Counted from the first letter of the stretch, positions 17,807 to 27,397 are shown. The stretch: 64,000 nucleotides of DNA from Ohtaekwangia koreensis (GCF_900167975.1 NZ_FUZU01000004.1:744001-808000), one strand, 5' to 3'. A program made the numbers and translations. Notes: generated by a model from the letters alone, not told the origin.

Positions 17807-18664
17807 TTAAGCATCGTATGTTACTTTCTTTTCGAGCCAGGAAAAACCTTTGTCAAGGATAAGACCTACTATACCGATGATGAGAATCGCAGAGATCACT
17901 TTTTCAAGACTTAGTGCATTCCAGCTGTCCCATACGAAGAAGCCTATACCGACTCCACCTGAAAGCATTTCACCTGCCACGATCACTAACCATGCTACCC
18001 CTATACTGAGGCGAAGTCCGGTAATGATGTGCGGAAAGCTATAGGGCAGTAAAACTTTTGTGAGGTATTTCCATCTGGAGAAGCCAAACGCTTTTGCTAC
18101 GTTCTTGTGATCGTCCGGTAAAGAAGCAACACCAAATGCAGTATTAATCAGCGTTGGCCAAAGAGATGTTATAAAGATGATAAAAATCGTTGCTTTACTC
18201 GCAGACTCAAATGCAACCAACCCGATAGGAAACCATGCGAGTGGAGAAACTGGTTTTAATAACTGAACGATCGGGTAAAACATTTTCTTGCAAAAGTTAC
18301 TCGCACCAATCAACAACCCGATCGGTATAGCAATCATCGCGCCCAGAAGAAATCCGGAGAATACGCGTACAATTGAACTTCCCAATTGTAACCCGATTCC
18401 TTTATCATTCGGGCCGTAGTCATAGAAAGGATCTTTCACCAATTCCCAAAAAACACTAAACGTTGCCACCGGTGTCGGCAATGCTTCTTTGGTGATCAGG
18501 CTGATGATATACCAGAAACCAACCAGTATACCAAAACCAAGTACGTTAAACAGTAAACCTTGTACCAGGGTAATAACCTTGCTCAGGATCATGCTTCCGG
18601 CCTCATTGCTTCCACTGAATAAATCCCGTGTGGTTGAAAGTGTTAATGCTATTGTCCTTTTCAT
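17807..18664 (-). CDS. nrtB: Nitrate ABC transporter permease
   Basis: The 285-residue BPD_transp_1 permease has about six hydrophobic helices. The EAA-type cytoplasmic loop reads VAKAFGFSRWKYLTKVLLP, and SLWPTLINTAFGVASLP is typical of NrtB/CmpB. It forms the inner-membrane channel for nitrate with NrtA and NrtD. The gap to nrtA is 78 bp and contains a strong hairpin (18698-18733), suggesting differential expression of the binding protein and the permease. Confidence 0.92.
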   Translation of the reverse strand: MKRTIALTLSTTRDLFSGSNEAGSMILSKVITLVQGLLFNVLGFGILVGFWYIISLITKEALPTPVATFSVFWELVKDPFYDYGPNDKGIGLQLGSSIVRVFSGFLLGAMIAIPIGLLIGASNFCKKMFYPIVQLLKPVSPLAWFPIGLVAFESASKATIFIIFITSLWPTLINTAFGVASLPDDHKNVAKAFGFSRWKYLTKVLLPYSFPHIITGLRLSIGVAWLVIVAGEMLSGGVGIGFFVWDSWNALSLEKVISAILIIGIVGLILDKGFSWLEKKVTYDA

Positions 18665-18697
18665 TGAATTCGTATTGATATATAGAAGTATATAATC

Positions 18698-18733
18698 AGC
18701 GTTACGTTCATCTTTTCAGAAAAACGTAACGCT
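18698..18733 (-). promoter_or_regulatory. Intercistronic hairpin between nrtA and nrtB
   Basis: Perfect 11-bp arms AGCGTTACGTT and AACGTAACGCT enclose a 14-nt loop. No U-tract follows in the transcribed direction, so it may stabilise the upstream nrtA mRNA or partly attenuate transcription rather than end it. Confidence 0.6.
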
Positions 18734-18742
18734 TCCTGTATT

Positions 18743-19978
18743 TTATTTTTTAGCAACCTTCAAGTACTCGTCTGGCTTGTTGGGATCAAACGTTACTTTA
18801 TCAAGTGTCAGTGTGAACGGCTTCATATCATCGGTCGGTATCTTAATACCCATGCTTTTTGCAACTTCAATGTATAGATCCTGCATGATCAGTTTATCCG
18901 CTATAGCTTTATAGTCAGGGGCTGTCTGCAAATAATCGAAGCGAACAAATTGCGTCATGAACCAAATCGCGTGGGCTTTACGGGGAAGATTCGTTTCACC
19001 ACCACGATGATATAGCATGTAGTCATCGGTATAGATCTGCGTGCCGAGATCGCAACCGAGGTTATAATCTCCCATCAATCTCGCCTCAATTACGTCAGCC
19101 GGTGCATTGATATATTGTGGTTTACCAATGATACCTGCTGCCTTCTTTCTGTTCGCACGATTGTCAAGCCACTTGCATGCTTCCAGAATTGCTTTCATCA
19201 CATTCTTCAGATCCTCTCTTCTTGCTTCACTGAATTTCTTATTAACTACCAAAGCTTTTTCAGGATGATGTTTCCATATATCTTGTGTAGATATTTCTGT
19301 GAAGCCTATATTTTGTTTTGCTGCTAATCCGTTCCACGGCTCTCCTACACAATATCCATCCATATTACCAACCTTCATATTCGCTACCATTTGTGGTGGT
19401 GGAATTGTAATGATCTTGGAAGTCTTCTGACTTATACCAGCTGCTGCCAGCCAATAGCGTAACCAGATATCATGTGTACCTCCGGGAAACGTCATGGCAA
19501 ATGTTACTTCCTTATCTTCTTTCAATTTGGCTGCCACTACAGGACCTGCCTTAGCCGTTTGTCTGAAGCCTACTTTACCACAAAACTCTTTTGATAATGT
19601 TATAGCCTGTCCGTTGTTATTGAGAACCATGGCTATCTTCATTTCAGAACCTTCCTTTCCTCCTACTCCGGTATATACCGAGAAGGGCATGCTGAACAGG
19701 CAGTGTGCGCCATCCAGTTCACCTGTTAAAATCTTATCGCGTACGTTGGCCCAGGAAGCTTCTTTTGTAACTTCTACTTTAACACCATACTTCTCAAACA
19801 ATCCTAACTCTTTGGCCATTACAATAGGGGCGCAATCCGTAAGCGGTATAAAGCCTAATCGAATCACTTCACCCGTGCCAGTACCCGTACCGTTGTTAAC
19901 CGGCATAGCCGATGTAAGCATGAGCAATGCCATAGGCACTAACAAAACAGTACAAATTCTTTTTATATAGGTTTTCAT
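18743..19978 (-). CDS. nrtA: Nitrate-binding protein of the ABC transporter
   Basis: The 411-residue protein is related to NrtA/CmpA. It has an N-terminal signal segment (about 1-25) without a clear lipobox, then LGFIPLTDCAPIVMAKELGL, DGAHCLFSMPFSVYTG, GNMDGYCVGEPWNGLA and VVNKKF, all characteristic of the nitrate/bicarbonate receptor group. It would capture nitrate in the periplasm for NrtB/NrtD. The gene is 12 bp downstream of the porin gene, so the two are co-transcribed. Bicarbonate (CmpA) is the alternative ligand, but the neighbouring nitrate genes favour nitrate. Confidence 0.92.
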   Translation of the reverse strand: MKTYIKRICTVLLVPMALLMLTSAMPVNNGTGTGTGEVIRLGFIPLTDCAPIVMAKELGLFEKYGVKVEVTKEASWANVRDKILTGELDGAHCLFSMPFSVYTGVGGKEGSEMKIAMVLNNNGQAITLSKEFCGKVGFRQTAKAGPVVAAKLKEDKEVTFAMTFPGGTHDIWLRYWLAAAGISQKTSKIITIPPPQMVANMKVGNMDGYCVGEPWNGLAAKQNIGFTEISTQDIWKHHPEKALVVNKKFSEARREDLKNVMKAILEACKWLDNRANRKKAAGIIGKPQYINAPADVIEARLMGDYNLGCDLGTQIYTDDYMLYHRGGETNLPRKAHAIWFMTQFVRFDYLQTAPDYKAIADKLIMQDLYIEVAKSMGIKIPTDDMKPFTLTLDKVTFDPNKPDEYLKVAKK

Positions 19979-19990
19979 GGAGGATCGTAT

Positions 19991-21370
19991 TTAGTTTTTG
20001 AAAGTGAATTCTGGTTTGATGGAAATCATCAGGTAAGCCCAGTCAGAGAAATCCGATGCACGGCCAACGTTCTTCACCTTCGCAGAAGCCATCGTAGCTG
20101 TTGAGAACATGGTTGAATAACCGCCTTCAATAGTTACAGCTTTCGTCATGGCGTAGTTGAATACAAAGTCGATTTCTGTACCGAGACTCTTCTTCATCGT
20201 AGTGCCATCATTATTGACAACGGCTGTTGGCAACACAAAACGGTGTCCATCAAGAGAAAGTGTGAAATTATCTTTCAATCTATATTTCGCTTTCAGATAA
20301 TAATCAACCAGGCCATTCGCACCAAAACCATCGGCTACGTAGAAGTAATCCATATACCCCCAGAACTTATGTGGTGTTCCGTAAAGCGGATCAAAGCGCT
20401 GATATCTTTTTGTTGGATCGGATCCGTTGTTTCCTGAAGTTATATCTACACCAGGGCCAACGCTCAATTTTCTGCCTACTGCATATTGTGTTGATACCGA
20501 TGCGAAGTATTCACTTAACGAAGTACCTTCCCTATATTTTCCACCCTGATAGAAGGCGCTGATTGCAAATCCTAACTTTCTTTTTGCTGTTCCGAATACA
20601 TTACCACCAATTGTATAGCGGCTCCAGACACCGTGTTCATAGATCGGAGTTTTCTTCTCAGTATCCGTGGCAGCGAAATGAAATTTACTGAAGTCGTCTT
20701 TGAAAAAAAGCAGTGACGAGTTTCCGAAGAAATGTTTTCTGCCCAGGTATAGGAACTGCATGGATTTATACATCGCTCCCATACCATTGGTGCTGGCAGT
20801 ATACCCGGTGGGTGTACCATTATATATAGTATTCGACTTACGTTCTGCATTTTGATTGTAGGCAACACCCAAGTGCGCTGTCCAACCGTTGTGATCGAAC
20901 TTAACAAGTGCTGCATCATGTCTGCGTGCCTGTTGCAACCAATCGAGGTTTCCAAGAAGTCTTACATCATCATATACCAGTTCCTGACGTCCTACTTTTA
21001 ACGTAAAATTTTTAATCACCTTTCCCGTGTCAACGAGACTGATCTCCGCCCACGCCTCGTGCAGCATAAGGCCATCATTTGCATCAGTTGTAATTCTGTT
21101 GATAGAAGAAGCATCCTGTCCCCATACGCGAACATCCTGTGCAGAAGCATATAGCTTAAAACGATAGCCAGAATAACCAAAGTTTAAACGCGTTCGTTGT
21201 GAAGTGAAAAGCGCACGGGCTGTGTCTTTAATTTGTAGTGTGCCCTGACCGTTGCGAAGCTCTGTGCGTGTTCGCAATTGACCGGATACAGTGAACTGCG
21301 CGAATGCGTGTTGCAGACCCATCGCGCAAAAAAGCGTAAGTAAAATTGGTAAGTAATTCTTCTTATACAT
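19991..21370 (-). CDS. Alginate-export-type outer-membrane porin in the nitrate operon
   Basis: The 459-residue protein has a signal peptide ending near AFAQ and a beta-barrel pattern of alternating residues. The opening TVSGQLRTRTELRNGQG and the strand FTLKVGRQELVYDDVRLLGNLDW are typical of the alginate_exp family. Related proteins form outer-membrane pores for anions. Its place directly before nrtA suggests passage of nitrate across the outer membrane; this is inference from context. A long leader with two inverted repeats precedes the start. Confidence 0.82.
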   Translation of the reverse strand: MYKKNYLPILLTLFCAMGLQHAFAQFTVSGQLRTRTELRNGQGTLQIKDTARALFTSQRTRLNFGYSGYRFKLYASAQDVRVWGQDASSINRITTDANDGLMLHEAWAEISLVDTGKVIKNFTLKVGRQELVYDDVRLLGNLDWLQQARRHDAALVKFDHNGWTAHLGVAYNQNAERKSNTIYNGTPTGYTASTNGMGAMYKSMQFLYLGRKHFFGNSSLLFFKDDFSKFHFAATDTEKKTPIYEHGVWSRYTIGGNVFGTAKRKLGFAISAFYQGGKYREGTSLSEYFASVSTQYAVGRKLSVGPGVDITSGNNGSDPTKRYQRFDPLYGTPHKFWGYMDYFYVADGFGANGLVDYYLKAKYRLKDNFTLSLDGHRFVLPTAVVNNDGTTMKKSLGTEIDFVFNYAMTKAVTIEGGYSTMFSTATMASAKVKNVGRASDFSDWAYLMISIKPEFTFKN

Positions 21371-21381
21371 AAATTTGATGG

Positions 21382-21440
21382 TTTAGTAGTAACTAAATGT
21401 GAGTCCCCTGGAAAGAATGTCGCAGTTCATAAAGGGGACT
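21382..21440 (-). promoter_or_regulatory. Inverted repeats in the leader of the porin-nrtA operon
   Basis: The first repeat has TTTAGT at 21382-21387 and ACTAAA at 21392-21397. The second has AGTCCCCT at 21402-21409 and AGGGGACT at 21433-21440, a perfect 8-bp stem with a 23-nt loop. On the plus strand the second is followed by TTTCTATTTT, but the genes run on the minus strand, where it would be a 5' leader hairpin. Its role is unknown. Confidence 0.45.
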
Positions 21441-21528
21441 TTTCTATTTTCAGCAAGCGCCACCTGGTGGTACTTCTTTCATAATTTTATTCCTATTTAT
21501 TTCTATTGTGGTATATATAGTATAGGGG

Positions 21529-22869
21529 TTAGGCAGCTTTTAATTCCTGTTCGGTTAGTATGGTAGTCTGGTCGTTTGCATGTTGTTTCTTCATCGCACC
21601 GGCTACAAGTGATATAACCGATACCACAGTAACGGCTACGCCAATGGTAAACAAGCTATCGCGATAGGATACTTCGTTTGATGTAAATAAAAATCCTGCG
21701 AGTACTGCCCCTACATTTCCCCCGGCACCTACTATACCCGACACGGCACCTATAGCTTTCTTATTGATAAAAGGAACTACAGAATACGTAGCTCCATTGG
21801 ACATCTTGAGAAACAATGCAAACAACAACATGGTGACAATGGCCCACACCAATACATCCATAGTTGAGAAGAGCATAATGCCCAAGCCTTCAAACAACAG
21901 AAATATACTGAGGACAAGAATGCGTCCTTTCAATCCGAATTTCTTACCGGCTTTATCACCAAAAATTCCGCCGAGTGCACGGGCAAAAATGTTCATCATA
22001 CCGAACGTACCCGCGATGATACCCGCTTCTTTTAATCCTAAATTAAAATTGTCTACAAAATATAGTGTAGCGATGTTATCGATGGTGATTTCAATGCCGA
22101 AGCAAGCGCCATAGGCAAGGAAGAGAATCCATACTCTATAATCTTTACAAGCCTTAAAAAAGCTTCCTTTCTCATCACCTTTTTTTGCTTTATACTCTGC
22201 ATCTTTTTTTCGAAGGTCAGAAAGATTTCCTTCGGGTGTATCCTGTGTATAGAAATAGTATACAAAGCCCATGATAAACAATGCTACACCTGGAACAACC
22301 ATGCTATAGCGCCATGCAGTTTCATCTATATATCCTATACCTACAAAGGCTGCGAAGATCAACGGCATAACCATCAGCGTTACGCCTCCTCCCATATTAC
22401 CCCAGCCTGCAACCGTGGCGTTCGCAGTACCGACTACATTGGGAGCGAACATCACCGAAGTATGATATTGCGTAATGACGAAAGAAGCACCGATCACACC
22501 AATCGCCAGTCTGAATAACAGGAACGATTCATAACTATCCGCCAGCCCGATGAACATTACCGGTATAGATCCGAAAATCAGTAATACGGTATAGCAAATT
22601 CTTGGACCGATCTTATCGCAGAGCCAGCCAAAAATCAGACGTGCAAAAATGGTAATGGAAACCGATGCTATAATAATGTTGCCGACTTGTCCTTGCGTTA
22701 AGGCCAGGTCTTTTCGCACGATCGGCATAAGAGGAGCAATTCCAAACCATCCAAAAAAACAAAGGAAGAAAGTGATCCATGTAATATGGAACGCCCGCAT
22801 GGATGGGGATTTGAAATCCAGAAGGTTGATTTTGGTGGCTTTGCCAGCTTGTGTGATCTGATCCATCAT
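21529..22869 (-). CDS. narK: NarK-type nitrate/nitrite MFS transporter
   Basis: The 446-residue protein has 12 predicted helices. The nitrate signature GWGNMGGGVT is near residue 155 and the second repeat is GIVGAGGNVGAVLAG. The conserved nitrate-binding arginine region reads LLFRLAIGVIGASFVITQYH. It would import nitrate, or exchange nitrate and nitrite, at the inner membrane. It is a second uptake route beside NrtABD. It is the first gene of the minus-strand nitrate cluster and is preceded by an array of TACGTA sites. The gap of 158 bp to the porin gene may hold a second promoter. Confidence 0.95.
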   Translation of the reverse strand: MMDQITQAGKATKINLLDFKSPSMRAFHITWITFFLCFFGWFGIAPLMPIVRKDLALTQGQVGNIIIASVSITIFARLIFGWLCDKIGPRICYTVLLIFGSIPVMFIGLADSYESFLLFRLAIGVIGASFVITQYHTSVMFAPNVVGTANATVAGWGNMGGGVTLMVMPLIFAAFVGIGYIDETAWRYSMVVPGVALFIMGFVYYFYTQDTPEGNLSDLRKKDAEYKAKKGDEKGSFFKACKDYRVWILFLAYGACFGIEITIDNIATLYFVDNFNLGLKEAGIIAGTFGMMNIFARALGGIFGDKAGKKFGLKGRILVLSIFLLFEGLGIMLFSTMDVLVWAIVTMLLFALFLKMSNGATYSVVPFINKKAIGAVSGIVGAGGNVGAVLAGFLFTSNEVSYRDSLFTIGVAVTVVSVISLVAGAMKKQHANDQTTILTEQELKAA

Positions 22870-23180
22870 TTACGTATTTATTACGTATTAAACTTACGTA
22901 TTTGAGTCAAATTTTACGTATTAATACGTAAAAATATTTCTGAAACGGATTGCTATACGTAAAAAATCGTTTGCATTGCTACGTGTTTTATCGTACTCTT
23001 TTCTATTTGCGGAAAGATGAGTTGGCTAAAAATGCCGACAGGAGGCCGCGAAACCACAGTTTCAGCACATTTACACACAGACCGATGCGGTTTATTACAT
23101 AGAAATTGGATTTGATCTTATGGTTTTCCAGAGTAGTATAGCACCCCGTTTTAATTTTCATCTTCAATCATCATTACCGA
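22870..23180. promoter_or_regulatory. Divergent control region of narK and TonB receptor, with TACGTA array
   Basis: Five full TACGTA words occur: at 22871 and 22882 (a 7-3-7 inverted pair, 22871-22887), at 22895, and at 22915 and 22925 (a 7-2-7 pair, TACGTAT-TA-ATACGTA). A sixth lies at 22956. The 7-2-7 pair is the core of a perfect 22-bp palindrome at 22912-22933. NarL/NarP-type regulators bind 7-2-7 inverted heptamers beginning TAC. The rest of the gap, 22985-23180, shows no gene; TAATTTTC at 23152 is a possible -7 box for the receptor. Confidence 0.7.
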
Positions 23181-25547
23181 ATGAAAAGAGTACTACTATT
23201 AACTTCTTACTTTCTGATGACGTGTTCTGTTGCTTTTGCGCAGGAGACATCGCTATCGGGAAAAATTACAGATGCTGACGCACGGCCTTTGGCGGGTGCT
23301 ACCGTCCATCTTCTCAACACAAATTTTGGCGCTGTTACAGATGCCAATGGAGAATTTACAATTGCCAACGTTCCCCTGGCGAAGTATATATTTGCCGTTT
23401 CGGCAGTGGGTTATGCCAGTATACAAGGAGAGATTACAACAAGTAAGGACGCACCACCGCTGGCTATTACCCTCACGGAATCTATAACGCAACTGGACGA
23501 TGTAGTGGTAACAGCACAAAAGACAGAAGAGTCTCTTCAGAGAATACCGTTTAGTATCAGCGCCCTGTCTTCCAGAAAAGTAAATGAATATCGTCTGTGG
23601 AATATTAAAGATATAACTGCGATCGTTCCTAATTTATATTCTGCTAACCCCGGAGACAACCGGAACGTTACCTCCATCCGCGGAATAACTTCTACTTCGT
23701 ATGATCCTGCGGTAGCTACCTATATAGATGGTGTAAATCAATTCAGCCTCGACACATATATAGCACAGCTTTTTGATGTAGAGCGCATCGAAATTCTGAG
23801 AGGTCCGCAAGGAACTTTATATGGGCGCAACGCTATGGCTGGTGTAATCAACATCATTACCAAAGAACCCGGAAATACAACGCGGGGTTTTGTTGAAGCA
23901 ACGATTGGCAATTACGGTCAGCAACGTTATGGTTTTGGCGTACGTACACCTCTTATAAAAGACAAGCTGTTCTTTGGTGTTGCCGGTATGTATGATGCGA
24001 ATGATGGCTTCTATGATAATGAATACACGAATTCAAACTTCGATAAGAAGCATAACATCACAGGCAATTACTACTTAAAATATCTAGCCACCTCCAAACT
24101 TTCTGTAACGCTTAACGCGAAGCATAGCATTAACCGGAATGATGGCGCGTTTCCGCTGGCAGGAAGTATGGAGGATGCGGTCAGTAATCCGTTCAAAGTA
24201 AATCAGAATGCTACTACTACTTTGGTAGATAATGTTTTTAACAGTTCACTGAACATCAACTACGCAGGCAATGCTATCAACTTCAATTCGTTAACAACGT
24301 ATCAATCCAACTATCGCTACTATAAAGACCCGATTGACGGGGACTTCTCTCCAATTGATGGTGTTACCGTCATCAATAATTATGGTAAAGACTGGAACAA
24401 CGTAAAAGTATTTACGCAAGAGTTTAAATTCTCTTCTCCGACCACTTCATCTTCTCCTTTGAAATGGACAGCCGGTGCTTATCTATTTCACCAGGATAAC
24501 CCTGTGAAGCAAGCAACACACTTTGGGGACGATGCAGCCTATATAGATCCGAATGCAATGCCTGGTTCTGAAATTTTAAATACTTCTGATGGCAGCAGTG
24601 CTGGCGTTGCATTCTACGGTCAAGCTACATATACTTTATTTGAGAAGCTGGATTTTACAGCAGGCGTTCGTTACGACTACGAAAAGAAAAAGCAAAATGT
24701 ACATGGAGAATTTTTTATGGAGGGGTCGAGTGAACCTGTCTTCGAAACACAGCAAGACACTTCAGCTTCAACGTCTTTTAACGCCTTCTCACCCAAAGTG
24801 AGCGTAGCGTATCATTTCACCAATAACAATACAGTATATATTACGGGCAGTCGTGGTTTTCGTGCAGGTGGTTTAACGCAGTTGTCTTCTGATCCTTCAC
24901 AAGCTCCTCTATATGCGTACAAACCGGAATATAGTATCAATGCCGAAATCGGAATGAAGAACTCATTTCTGAATGACCGGTTACTGGTAAATTTTGCCGG
25001 TTACTATATTAAAGTAGACGATGCACAAGTGCCTACTTTGGTCTTGCCAGATGCCATCACTATAACGCGAAATGCAGGCGAGCTTACCAGCAAGGGAGTT
25101 GAACTGGAGATCTCCGCAATGCCTGTAAAGGGACTTCAATTTGATTACGCTTTAGGCGTGAATGATGCGACTTATAAAAAGTTAAGAGTTTCGCAGAATG
25201 GAACCGAAGTAAATCTGGATGGCAACCGCCAGATTTTTACGCCCAGACATACTTCTATGTTAGCCGCGCAATATAGCTATAGCTTCACAGGTTCACGCCT
25301 CACGTTGATAGCACGTGGCGAGTGGATGAATTTAGGAGATCAATATTTCGATCTTTATAACAACAATAAACAATCAGGCTATAGCGTGTTCAATGCCAAA
25401 GCAGGTGCAGCTTTCGGGAATTTTGAATTGATGTTCTGGGGACGTAACCTCGGAGACGAAGAGTATATTTCGTATGCGTACGATTTCGGGGCTGCGCATC
25501 TTGGCAATCCAAGAAACTATGGTGTAACCTTCCGCTGGAATTTTTAA
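23181..25547 (+). CDS. TonB-dependent outer-membrane receptor
   Basis: The 788-residue receptor begins with a signal peptide (ending SVAFAQ) and a carboxypeptidase-regulatory-like domain at about 22-105. A plug at about 115-230 (LDDVVVTAQKTEESLQRIPFS, IEILRGPQGTLYGRNAMAG, VINIITK) and a 22-strand-type barrel ending in FRWNF follow. It resembles siderophore and small-molecule receptors, not SusC, and no SusD is adjacent. It is divergent from narK and shares that control region, so it may be nitrate-regulated or simply a neighbour. The ligand is unknown. An intrinsic terminator follows. Confidence 0.9.
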   Translation: MKRVLLLTSYFLMTCSVAFAQETSLSGKITDADARPLAGATVHLLNTNFGAVTDANGEFTIANVPLAKYIFAVSAVGYASIQGEITTSKDAPPLAITLTESITQLDDVVVTAQKTEESLQRIPFSISALSSRKVNEYRLWNIKDITAIVPNLYSANPGDNRNVTSIRGITSTSYDPAVATYIDGVNQFSLDTYIAQLFDVERIEILRGPQGTLYGRNAMAGVINIITKEPGNTTRGFVEATIGNYGQQRYGFGVRTPLIKDKLFFGVAGMYDANDGFYDNEYTNSNFDKKHNITGNYYLKYLATSKLSVTLNAKHSINRNDGAFPLAGSMEDAVSNPFKVNQNATTTLVDNVFNSSLNINYAGNAINFNSLTTYQSNYRYYKDPIDGDFSPIDGVTVINNYGKDWNNVKVFTQEFKFSSPTTSSSPLKWTAGAYLFHQDNPVKQATHFGDDAAYIDPNAMPGSEILNTSDGSSAGVAFYGQATYTLFEKLDFTAGVRYDYEKKKQNVHGEFFMEGSSEPVFETQQDTSASTSFNAFSPKVSVAYHFTNNNTVYITGSRGFRAGGLTQLSSDPSQAPLYAYKPEYSINAEIGMKNSFLNDRLLVNFAGYYIKVDDAQVPTLVLPDAITITRNAGELTSKGVELEISAMPVKGLQFDYALGVNDATYKKLRVSQNGTEVNLDGNRQIFTPRHTSMLAAQYSYSFTGSRLTLIARGEWMNLGDQYFDLYNNNKQSGYSVFNAKAGAAFGNFELMFWGRNLGDEEYISYAYDFGAAHLGNPRNYGVTFRWNF

Positions 25548-25562
25548 TACTGCCTTTAAACG

Positions 25563-25607
25563 AACGGAGTGTCGTACTTCATTATCTTGTACGATACTCC
25601 GTTTTAA
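25563..25607 (+). terminator. Intrinsic terminator after the TonB receptor gene
   Basis: The stem AACGGAGT-G-TCGTAC pairs with GTACGA-T-ACTCCGTT, with one G-T wobble, and is followed by TTTT. It ends just before the small DUF3820 gene. Confidence 0.75.
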
Positions 25608-25616
25608 TATATATCT

Positions 25617-25850
25617 ATGGAACCACTTCAACCTGCTTCACCTGATTCTGAAATCCTTCGCGGGTTGGTATCCATGAAAATGCCATTCGGCAAATACAAA
25701 GGAATTGTTCTCTGCGATTTACCAGTATCTTATCTGGAGTGGTTCGCCAAGAAGGGATTCCCTCCCGGGAAACTCGGCATGATGCTCGGCACTATATATG
25801 AGATCAAGCTGAACGGACTCATGTATCTCCTGCAACCGCTGCGAAAATAA
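25617..25850 (+). CDS. DUF3820 family small protein
   Basis: This 77-residue protein has the hallmark MPFGKYKGIVLCDLP and SYLEWFAKKGFPPGKLG of DUF3820, a small family whose PFGKYKG motif also occurs in proteins linked to nucleic-acid processing. The function is not established. It starts about 14 bp after a terminator, so it probably has its own promoter within the receptor tail or is transcribed by readthrough. Confidence 0.8.
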   Translation: MEPLQPASPDSEILRGLVSMKMPFGKYKGIVLCDLPVSYLEWFAKKGFPPGKLGMMLGTIYEIKLNGLMYLLQPLRK

Positions 25851-25885
25851 CAGCCCCCATGATCATCTATAGTATAGTCACCCGG

Positions 25886-27124
25886 CTACGCTGCCTTTCT
25901 TAATTCATTTTGTGATTTTCTGGTTACCTGAAGATGTATAAAATACATCATGGCTACCGTTAGCATCATGGTGCCTACTACCGTATAGCCAAGAATACTA
26001 TAGTTCTCTAATTTACCGGATGCTGTTTGTACAACGATCAGGCCGGCTACAAATGTCGCGATGCCTCCGGAGATTTGCTGAATAGAAGAGTTGACGCCCA
26101 TGAACGCACCACGATCGGCAGGCTCTGGTACCGCTGTCATTAGCGCTGATGAAGAGATCATACGGGAAGATACCCCCACAAACATAATCACACTCACAAT
26201 TATAACGGCCCAAAATGGCGTGACTCCGAGGTTGCAATACACGACCACAATCGCTGCACTCAACATGGTACCCCAGAAGAACACGGTATATTTACCCACG
26301 GTATCGCTCAGCTTACCAATGATCGGGCCGCTGGCCATTGAAAAAATTCCGGTGATCATATATAGCATCGGAAGTTTATCCAATGGTATACCCAGGTTGT
26401 TTACACTAAATGCGCTGGCAAAGGGCATTAACATAAAGCCACCGGTAGCCAACAGTGTAGTTGCAGCGAATGCTTTCAGGTATGACTTATTCGAAACTGT
26501 TTTAGCCAAATGGACAATAGCGTTAGCTTGACTTTGAACTTGCAAGTGTGCATCGATCGGCTTCATATATAGTATAATCAAGATGCCGGTTACAATACTG
26601 ACACCAACAATCAGCATAAAGGGCGAATGCCAATCCCATTTATTAGCCATATATAGTCCGAGGGGAATGCCCAATACCTGGCTGCTTGCAAAAGACATCT
26701 GGATAAATCCCATAACGCGGCCGCGCACTTCCATTCTGAAGAGATCGGTAATGATAGCAAAACTGATCGAGCTTATTACACCACCGAATACACCGGTTAC
26801 TGTACGGGCAATCAAAAGAAAATTATAGTCTGTGGCTATACCGCAGAGAAACGTCCCAAATATAAATCCTGTATAGAAGAATAGTAAAAGTTTTTTCCTA
26901 TCAAACCGATCTGCAAAACCAGCTGCCAGTAATCCGGAAGTGCCTGCGCTAAAGGCATACGCGGAAACTACCATACCAAATTGTGCAGGTGTAATTTTCA
27001 GTGTCGGCATCAGTATCGCTCCCAAGGGCGAGAGCACCATGAAGTCAAGAACGATCGTAAACTGCAGGATGGTGAGTATAGCAATTATAAAGATCTCGTA
27101 TTTCGTGAATGTCTTTTTTTCCAT
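25886..27124 (-). CDS. MFS drug/metabolite efflux transporter
   Basis: The 412-residue, 12-helix MFS protein has the motif AGFADRFDRKKLLLF in loop 2-3 and TGVFGGVISSISFAIITDLF in helix 4-5, as in the DHA1 efflux group. It is the last gene of a probable operon with a TetR regulator and a small HMA-like protein (gaps of 45 and 29 bp). The arrangement suggests export of a compound sensed by the TetR protein; the substrate is unknown. Confidence 0.9.
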   Translation of the reverse strand: MEKKTFTKYEIFIIAILTILQFTIVLDFMVLSPLGAILMPTLKITPAQFGMVVSAYAFSAGTSGLLAAGFADRFDRKKLLLFFYTGFIFGTFLCGIATDYNFLLIARTVTGVFGGVISSISFAIITDLFRMEVRGRVMGFIQMSFASSQVLGIPLGLYMANKWDWHSPFMLIVGVSIVTGILIILYMKPIDAHLQVQSQANAIVHLAKTVSNKSYLKAFAATTLLATGGFMLMPFASAFSVNNLGIPLDKLPMLYMITGIFSMASGPIIGKLSDTVGKYTVFFWGTMLSAAIVVVYCNLGVTPFWAVIIVSVIMFVGVSSRMISSSALMTAVPEPADRGAFMGVNSSIQQISGGIATFVAGLIVVQTASGKLENYSILGYTVVGTMMLTVAMMYFIHLQVTRKSQNELRKAA

Positions 27125-27169
27125 GTTGAAAAATCAGTAGTAAATACCTCTATATAGTGGAACAAAATA

Positions 27170-27397
27170 TTAGTCAGGCAGCTCCTCACAATGAAAACCG
27201 GCCTTGCGTACCAACCTGATAACATCTGTTGTTGCTATTTGCTGCGCCTCAATTCGCAACACGCAATCTATATCACCACAGTCCACACTCCACCGGGTAA
27301 TGCGTGACTCCGCATTCAGAACCACCGCTATAGCAGGTATATCTGCTTCCAGGATGTTGGTTTTGAAAATCAATATATCTGTCAGAATTGTGTTCAT
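27170..27397 (-). CDS. Small HMA-fold-like protein without metal-binding cysteines
   Basis: This 75-residue protein has the pattern ILIFKTNI, then ITRWSVDCGDIDCVLRIEA and VIRLVRKAGFHCEEL. This beta-alpha-beta layout resembles heavy-metal-associated domains, but the CxxC pair is absent. Similar small proteins are widespread in Bacteroidota; their role is unknown. It lies between the TetR and MFS genes and is probably co-transcribed with them. Confidence 0.7.
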   Translation of the reverse strand: MNTILTDILIFKTNILEADIPAIAVVLNAESRITRWSVDCGDIDCVLRIEAQQIATTDVIRLVRKAGFHCEELPD

